Below are positions 5,976 through 9,878 of a stretch of DNA of 9,878 bases, in pieces. Below the pieces are notes generated by a model. It made no database searches and had not been told where the DNA came from. It saw nothing but the letters and a program-made list of their open reading frames with translations. Both the position numbers and the translations under genes were made by a program. The first letter of the stretch is position 1. Each line of letters starts with the position of its first letter. The DNA is from DATLBY01 sp035526665 (GTDB lineage: Bacteria > Acidobacteriota > Terriglobia > Bryobacterales > Bryobacteraceae), in the NCBI GenBank assembly GCA_035526665.1, contig DATLBY010000342.1, positions 1 through 9,878 on the forward strand, in the 5' to 3' direction.

Positions 5976-8900
5976 TTAGGAGGTTACAGGATCCGCCGCG
6001 GCGGAAACAGGGGACAACCGGACTCGATCAGCCTTCGCCTCCCTGTGTATCTCCTGGAGACTCCATACCCGGATCGGATCACGCCGGCGTGAGGCGACCG
6101 CTTCGGCAGCGGCCTTGGCTCCGCTCAATGTAGTGATGCAGGGAACGCGATAGGCCACTGCGGCCCGCCGGATGGCTTTCTCATCGCTGAACGAATGGGC
6201 GCCCGTCGCGGTATAGATGACCAGCTGAATCGATCCGGCTTTGAGCAGATCGACGGCGTTCGGCCTGCCCTCGTTCACCTTGAGGACAGTCTTGCATTTA
6301 AGACCAACGGCCTGGATGGCAGCCGCCGTCCCGCGCGTCGCGGCGAGCTCAAAGCCCAGCTCCGCGAACTTTCTGGCGAGCTCCACTGTCTCCACCTTGT
6401 GACGGTCGTTGACAGTAAGGAAGACGCTTCCCTTCTCCGGCAAAGGCGTACCGGCACTGAGCTGCGCCTTTGCGAACGCCTCGCCGAAGTTCTCACCAAC
6501 GCCCATCACTTCGCCGGTCGACCGCATCTCCGGACCCAGCGCCGGATCCACGCCGGGGAACTTGCTGAAGGGGAATACGGGAGATTTCACGAAGAACTTG
6601 GGCACTTCCAGGACGCCATCGTTGGTTTCACCGATGATGTCCGCGAAGTCGGACAGTTTCTTGCCGAGCATGAGCCCGACGGCGATTTTGGGCAACGGGA
6701 CGCCTGTCGCTTTCCCGACATAGGGAACCGTCCGCGAGGCACGCGGGTTCACTTCCAGGACAAAGACTTTGCCGTCTTTGATGGCGTACTGGACGTTCAT
6801 GAACCCAACCACCTGCAGCGCGAGAGCAAGCTTCCGCGTGTAGCGCTTAATCGTTTCAAGCTCCTGTTGGCCCAGGGAAAAGGCCGGCAGGACACACGAG
6901 CTGTCGCCGGAGTGGACGCCCGCCTCCTCAATATGCTCCATGATGCCGGAGATGAGAACCGACTCGCCATCACATAGCGCATCCACGTCCACTTCGGTGG
7001 CATCCTCCAGGAAGCGGTCAATCAGAACGGGACGATCCTGCGAGAACGTGACGGCCTCGCGCATGTACCGCCGCACCGTCTCCTCGTCATAGGCAATCAC
7101 CATGGCGCGGCCGCCCAACACGTAGCTGGGACGCACCAAAACGGGGAAGCCAAGCCGGCGCGCTACATCCAGGGCCTCCTTCTCACTGGTGGCGTGGCCG
7201 TTCGGCGGCGAAGGAATGTCGAGGTCGTCCAGCAGCTTGCCGAAGAGCTTGCGGTCCTCCGCCAGATCGATATTCTCAGGATCGGTCCCAAGGATCGGCA
7301 CGCCAAGGCGCTTCAGCGGCAGTGCCAGGTTCAGTGGCGTCTGACCGCCAAGCTGGACGATAACTCCGTCAGGCTTCTCGGTATCGAAGATATTCAGCAC
7401 TTCTTCCAGGGTCAGAGGCTCGAAGTAAAGACGATCGCTGGTGTCGTAGTCGGTCGAGACGGTCTCGGGGTTGCAGTTGACCATGATCGACTCGACGCCG
7501 AAATCCTGCAGCGCAAAGGAGGCATGGCAGCAGCAGTAGTCAAATTCGATGCCCTGGCCGATGCGGTTCGGACCGCTGCCGAGAATCATGACCTTTTTAC
7601 GATCGGTGGGATTGGATTCGCACTCCGATTCGTAGCTCGAATACATGTACGGGGTGAAGCTTTCGAATTCCGCCGCGCAGGTATCCACGCGGTTGAACAC
7701 GGCTTTTACCCCGAGTTCTTTGCGGCGCTCACGCACGGCCAGACCGGTGACGCCGGTATAGCGCCCGATCCGTTCGTCGGAGATACCGTCACGTTTGGCG
7801 CGGGAGAACTCCTGCGCGGTCAGGGAATCGAGTTTCCTGCCGTCGAGCGTGGCCTCCAGCTCGACGATCTCTTTCATCTGTTTCAGGAACCAGGGATCGA
7901 TTCCGGTCATTTCGTGGATCCGCTCGGGCGTGTAGCCCTTCTCCATGGCGAAGCGGATATAACCCAGGCGATCGGGGTTCGGCGTAATGAGGCGCTTCGG
8001 GATAAGATGCTCCTCGAAGACTTCGGCGGCAGCCGCCTTGCCGGTCTCCAGGCTGCGAATGCCTTTTCCTAGAGCCTGCTTGAAGGTGCGTCCGATTGAC
8101 ATCACTTCGCCCACCGATTTCATCTGAGTGCCGAGCACCGGCTCCGCGCCGGGGAACTTTTCGAACTGCCAGCGTGGGATTTTGGCCACCACATAATCGA
8201 TCGTGGGCTCGAAGCAGGCCGGCGTAAGACGGGTGATGTCGTTTTTGATCTCGTCCAGACGGTAACCGACGGCGAGCTTGGCGGCGATTTTGGCGATGGG
8301 GAATCCCGTAGCCTTGGAAGCCAGCGCCGAGCTGCGCGAGACGCGCGGATTCATCTCGACGATCACCATGCGGCCGTTGGCCGGATTAATGGCGAACTGC
8401 ACATTGGAGCCGCCGGTATCGACGCCGATTTCCCGCAGGCAGCGCAGGGCCGCATCGCGCATCATCTGATACTCGCGGTCGCTCAGCGTCTGCGCGGGCG
8501 CGACGGTGATGGAGTCGCCCGTGTGAACGCCCATCGGATCGAAGTTTTCGATGGAGCAGATGATGATCGCGTTATCGGCGAGGTCGCGCATCACCTCCAG
8601 TTCGTACTCTTTCCAACCGATGACACTTTCCTCGATCAGGGTCTCGTGGACAGGCGAGAGGTCGAGCCCGCGCTCCAGGATATCTTCCAGCTCTTCCAGG
8701 TTATAGGCGATGCCGCCGCCGGTGCCCCCGAGGGTAAAGCTCGGACGCAGAATGACTGGATAGCCGTTCTTCTGCGCGAATTCGACGCCCGCTTCGACGC
8801 TGTTGACGAGCTGCGAGTGCGGCATATCGAGACCGATCTTGCGCATCGCATCTTTGAACAGCAGGCGGTCTTCGGCCTTTTTGATCGAATCGATTTTCGC

Positions 8901-9251
8901 GCCGATCAGTTCGACGCCGTATTTGTCCAGAACGCCGGCTTCGGCCAGATCCACCGCCAGATTGAGGCCGGTTTGACCGCCCACGGTGGAGAGGAGAGCG
9001 TCGGGGCGTTCCTTGCGGATGACCTCTTCGGCGAAGGCGACGCTGAGGGGCTCGACGTAGGTGCGGTCGGCCAGCTCCGGGTCGGTCATAATGGTCGCCG
9101 GGTTGGAATTAATCAGAACTACTTCATAGCCGTCGGCTTTCAGAGCCTTGCAAGCCTGCGCGCCGGAGTAGTCGAATTCGCAGCCCTGGCCGATGACGAT
9201 TGGGCCGGAGCCGACGATGAGTATGCGGTGGATGTCGTTGCGTCTGGGCAT
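5976..9251 (-). CDS. carB: Carbamoyl-phosphate synthase large subunit
   Basis: Makes carbamoyl phosphate from bicarbonate, two ATP and ammonia delivered by CarA, feeding pyrimidine and arginine synthesis in the cytoplasm. The product has 1091 residues (E. coli 1073). The order is first synthetase half (about 1-400) with its ATP-grasp, oligomerisation region (about 400-550), second synthetase half (about 551-930) and MGS-like allosteric domain (about 940-1070). Metal/ATP residues Gln285, Glu299 and Asn301 keep E. coli numbering; their second-half equivalents are Gln821, Glu833 and Asn835. Glycine-rich loops SFTLGGTGGG (171-180) and SYVLGGRAM are intact. A 6-residue insertion lies between Asn835 and Lys889, and an 18-residue tail follows the point where E. 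coli CarB ends. Ornithine- and nucleotide-site positions are partly changed (Ser890, Tyr1013, Ala1015). The start lies 6 bases after carA; an AGGAG is 15 bases upstream, too far for ideal use, so coupling to carA is likely. Confidence 0.98.
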   Translation of the reverse strand: MPRRNDIHRILIVGSGPIVIGQGCEFDYSGAQACKALKADGYEVVLINSNPATIMTDPELADRTYVEPLSVAFAEEVIRKERPDALLSTVGGQTGLNLAVDLAEAGVLDKYGVELIGAKIDSIKKAEDRLLFKDAMRKIGLDMPHSQLVNSVEAGVEFAQKNGYPVILRPSFTLGGTGGGIAYNLEELEDILERGLDLSPVHETLIEESVIGWKEYELEVMRDLADNAIIICSIENFDPMGVHTGDSITVAPAQTLSDREYQMMRDAALRCLREIGVDTGGSNVQFAINPANGRMVIVEMNPRVSRSSALASKATGFPIAKIAAKLAVGYRLDEIKNDITRLTPACFEPTIDYVVAKIPRWQFEKFPGAEPVLGTQMKSVGEVMSIGRTFKQALGKGIRSLETGKAAAAEVFEEHLIPKRLITPNPDRLGYIRFAMEKGYTPERIHEMTGIDPWFLKQMKEIVELEATLDGRKLDSLTAQEFSRAKRDGISDERIGRYTGVTGLAVRERRKELGVKAVFNRVDTCAAEFESFTPYMYSSYESECESNPTDRKKVMILGSGPNRIGQGIEFDYCCCHASFALQDFGVESIMVNCNPETVSTDYDTSDRLYFEPLTLEEVLNIFDTEKPDGVIVQLGGQTPLNLALPLKRLGVPILGTDPENIDLAEDRKLFGKLLDDLDIPSPPNGHATSEKEALDVARRLGFPVLVRPSYVLGGRAMVIAYDEETVRRYMREAVTFSQDRPVLIDRFLEDATEVDVDALCDGESVLISGIMEHIEEAGVHSGDSSCVLPAFSLGQQELETIKRYTRKLALALQVVGFMNVQYAIKDGKVFVLEVNPRASRTVPYVGKATGVPLPKIAVGLMLGKKLSDFADIIGETNDGVLEVPKFFVKSPVFPFSKFPGVDPALGPEMRSTGEVMGVGENFGEAFAKAQLSAGTPLPEKGSVFLTVNDRHKVETVELARKFAELGFELAATRGTAAAIQAVGLKCKTVLKVNEGRPNAVDLLKAGSIQLVIYTATGAHSFSDEKAIRRAAVAYRVPCITTLSGAKAAAEAVASRRRDPIRVWSLQEIHREAKADRVRLSPVSAAADPVTS

Positions 9252-9257
9252 CCGCGG

Positions 9258-9878
9258 TTACCGGTTCTCCTGATCCATCAATTTTACAAAGTCGTCGAAC
9301 AAGTAATACGAGTCATGCGGCCCCGGCGCGGCCTCGGGGTGGTACTGAACACAGAAGACAGGGTGATTTCGGTGCCGGAAGCCTTCCAAGGTCTGGTCGT
9401 TGAGATTGATGTGTGTGAGCTCCACTTCGCTCTGCTTCATGGAGTCCGGGTCGACGGCGAATCCGTGGTTATGAGACGTGATCTCCACCTTATTCGTGAT
9501 CTGGTTGAGCACCGGATGGTTGGCGCCGCGGTGTCCGAATTTCAGTTTATAGGTTTTGGCGCCGAGTGAGCGGGCCAGAATCTGATGGCCGAGGCAGATC
9601 CCGAAGATAGGAGTTTTTCCGATCAGCTTCCGGACCTGCTCGGTCTGGTGCTCGAGGGGCTCGGGATCGCCGGGTCCGTTGGAGAGGAAGACGCCATTCG
9701 GCTTGAGCGCGAGCACGTCCTCGGCGGAGGTGAGAGCCGGAACCACGGTGACGCGGGCGCCGGACTGGCAGAGTTTTCGCAGGATGTTGCGTTTGATGCC
9801 GAAGTCGTAGGCGACCACGTGATGACGCGGCTCGGTAGGATCGGCGATGCGGTCGGAGGGAGAGCAGGCGTCCACGCC
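9258..9878 (-). CDS. carA: Carbamoyl-phosphate synthase small subunit (glutaminase), 5'-truncated
   Basis: Class I glutamine amidotransferase subunit that hydrolyses glutamine and channels ammonia to CarB. The frame is open to the right window edge, giving 206 visible residues, roughly the C-terminal half of a protein usually about 380 long; the N-terminal small-subunit domain and start lie outside. The amidotransferase triad is complete: nucleophile Cys95 in GICLGHQ, and His180 and Glu182 in YHPEAAPGPHDS. Other family motifs are AYDFGIKRNILR (23-34), LSNGPGDP (65-72) and GHRGANHPV (115-123). The GTG three bases in from the edge is an internal valine codon, not a start. The gene ends with TAA 6 bases before carB, in the usual carA-carB order, so the two subunits are made from one message. 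The operon promoter and any pyrimidine- or arginine-responsive leader would be beyond the window. Confidence 0.97.
   Translation of the reverse strand, partial: GVDACSPSDRIADPTEPRHHVVAYDFGIKRNILRKLCQSGARVTVVPALTSAEDVLALKPNGVFLSNGPGDPEPLEHQTEQVRKLIGKTPIFGICLGHQILARSLGAKTYKLKFGHRGANHPVLNQITNKVEITSHNHGFAVDPDSMKQSEVELTHINLNDQTLEGFRHRNHPVFCVQYHPEAAPGPHDSYYLFDDFVKLMDQENR

Noticed and set aside
6195..6977. 260-codon open frame opposite the 3' part of carB
   Set aside because: Same pattern of codon-bias shadow; no independent support.
7194..8072. Open frame of 292 codons on the plus strand opposite carB
   Set aside because: Shadow of the conserved carB frame, with no family resemblance and no gene-like context.
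9252..9257. CCGCGG palindrome filling the carA-carB gap
   Set aside because: Six-base GC palindromes are expected by chance in DNA of this composition; no sign of a regulatory role.
8523..9569. Long open frame (348 codons) on the plus strand, antisense to carB and carA
   Set aside because: It lies wholly opposite two highly conserved genes, spans the carA-carB junction, and its translation has no recognisable domain. It is explained by codon bias of the GC-rich genes on the other strand.
1..9878. Possible hidden mobile, defence or RNA element
   Set aside because: Both strands are filled by six conserved housekeeping or enzyme genes plus one transporter, with gaps of at most 13 bases. There is no room for a tRNA, array or element.

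Overview
The window is ordinary chromosomal housekeeping DNA from a moderately GC-rich bacterium and is almost entirely coding. The longest untranslated gap is 13 bases. I see no RNA gene, mobile element, CRISPR array, integrase, phage gene or sizeable repeat. The set of proteins (an A2-type haem-copper oxidase with a five-helix subunit III and a small subunit IV, plus CarA/CarB of this flavour) best fits Acidobacteriota. That placement rests on recalled protein resemblance only and is moderate at best.

Left part, plus strand (1-2479): the 3' end of a cytochrome c oxidase operon. It reads ctaD (subunit I, 5' end cut off by the window edge), ctaE (subunit III) and ctaF (subunit IV). The genes overlap or lie 3 bases apart, and ctaE and ctaF use TTG and GTG starts behind strong Shine-Dalgarno sequences. 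Together they form the membrane core of a proton-pumping terminal oxidase. Subunit II, which carries CuA and possibly a fused cytochrome c, is presumably upstream of the window.

Right part, minus strand (9878 down to 2493): a tightly packed run carA (5' end cut off) - carB - aas - UMF1-family MFS transporter, with gaps of 6 and 10 bases and a 4-base overlap. CarA and CarB make carbamoyl phosphate for pyrimidines and arginine. Aas is a full-length two-domain acyltransferase/acyl-ACP synthetase resembling the E. coli lysophospholipid-recycling enzyme. The last gene is a 12-helix-type transporter translationally coupled to aas.

The two operons converge tail to tail with 13 bases between stop codons. 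The promoters of both lie outside the window. The points most worth a second look are: (1) the aas-UMF1 transporter pair, which mirrors the E. coli lplT-aas pair but with an unrelated-looking MFS family; (2) the substituted proton-channel glutamate in subunit I; and (3) changed effector-site residues in CarB. Nothing here looks like a wholly new defence or mobile system.
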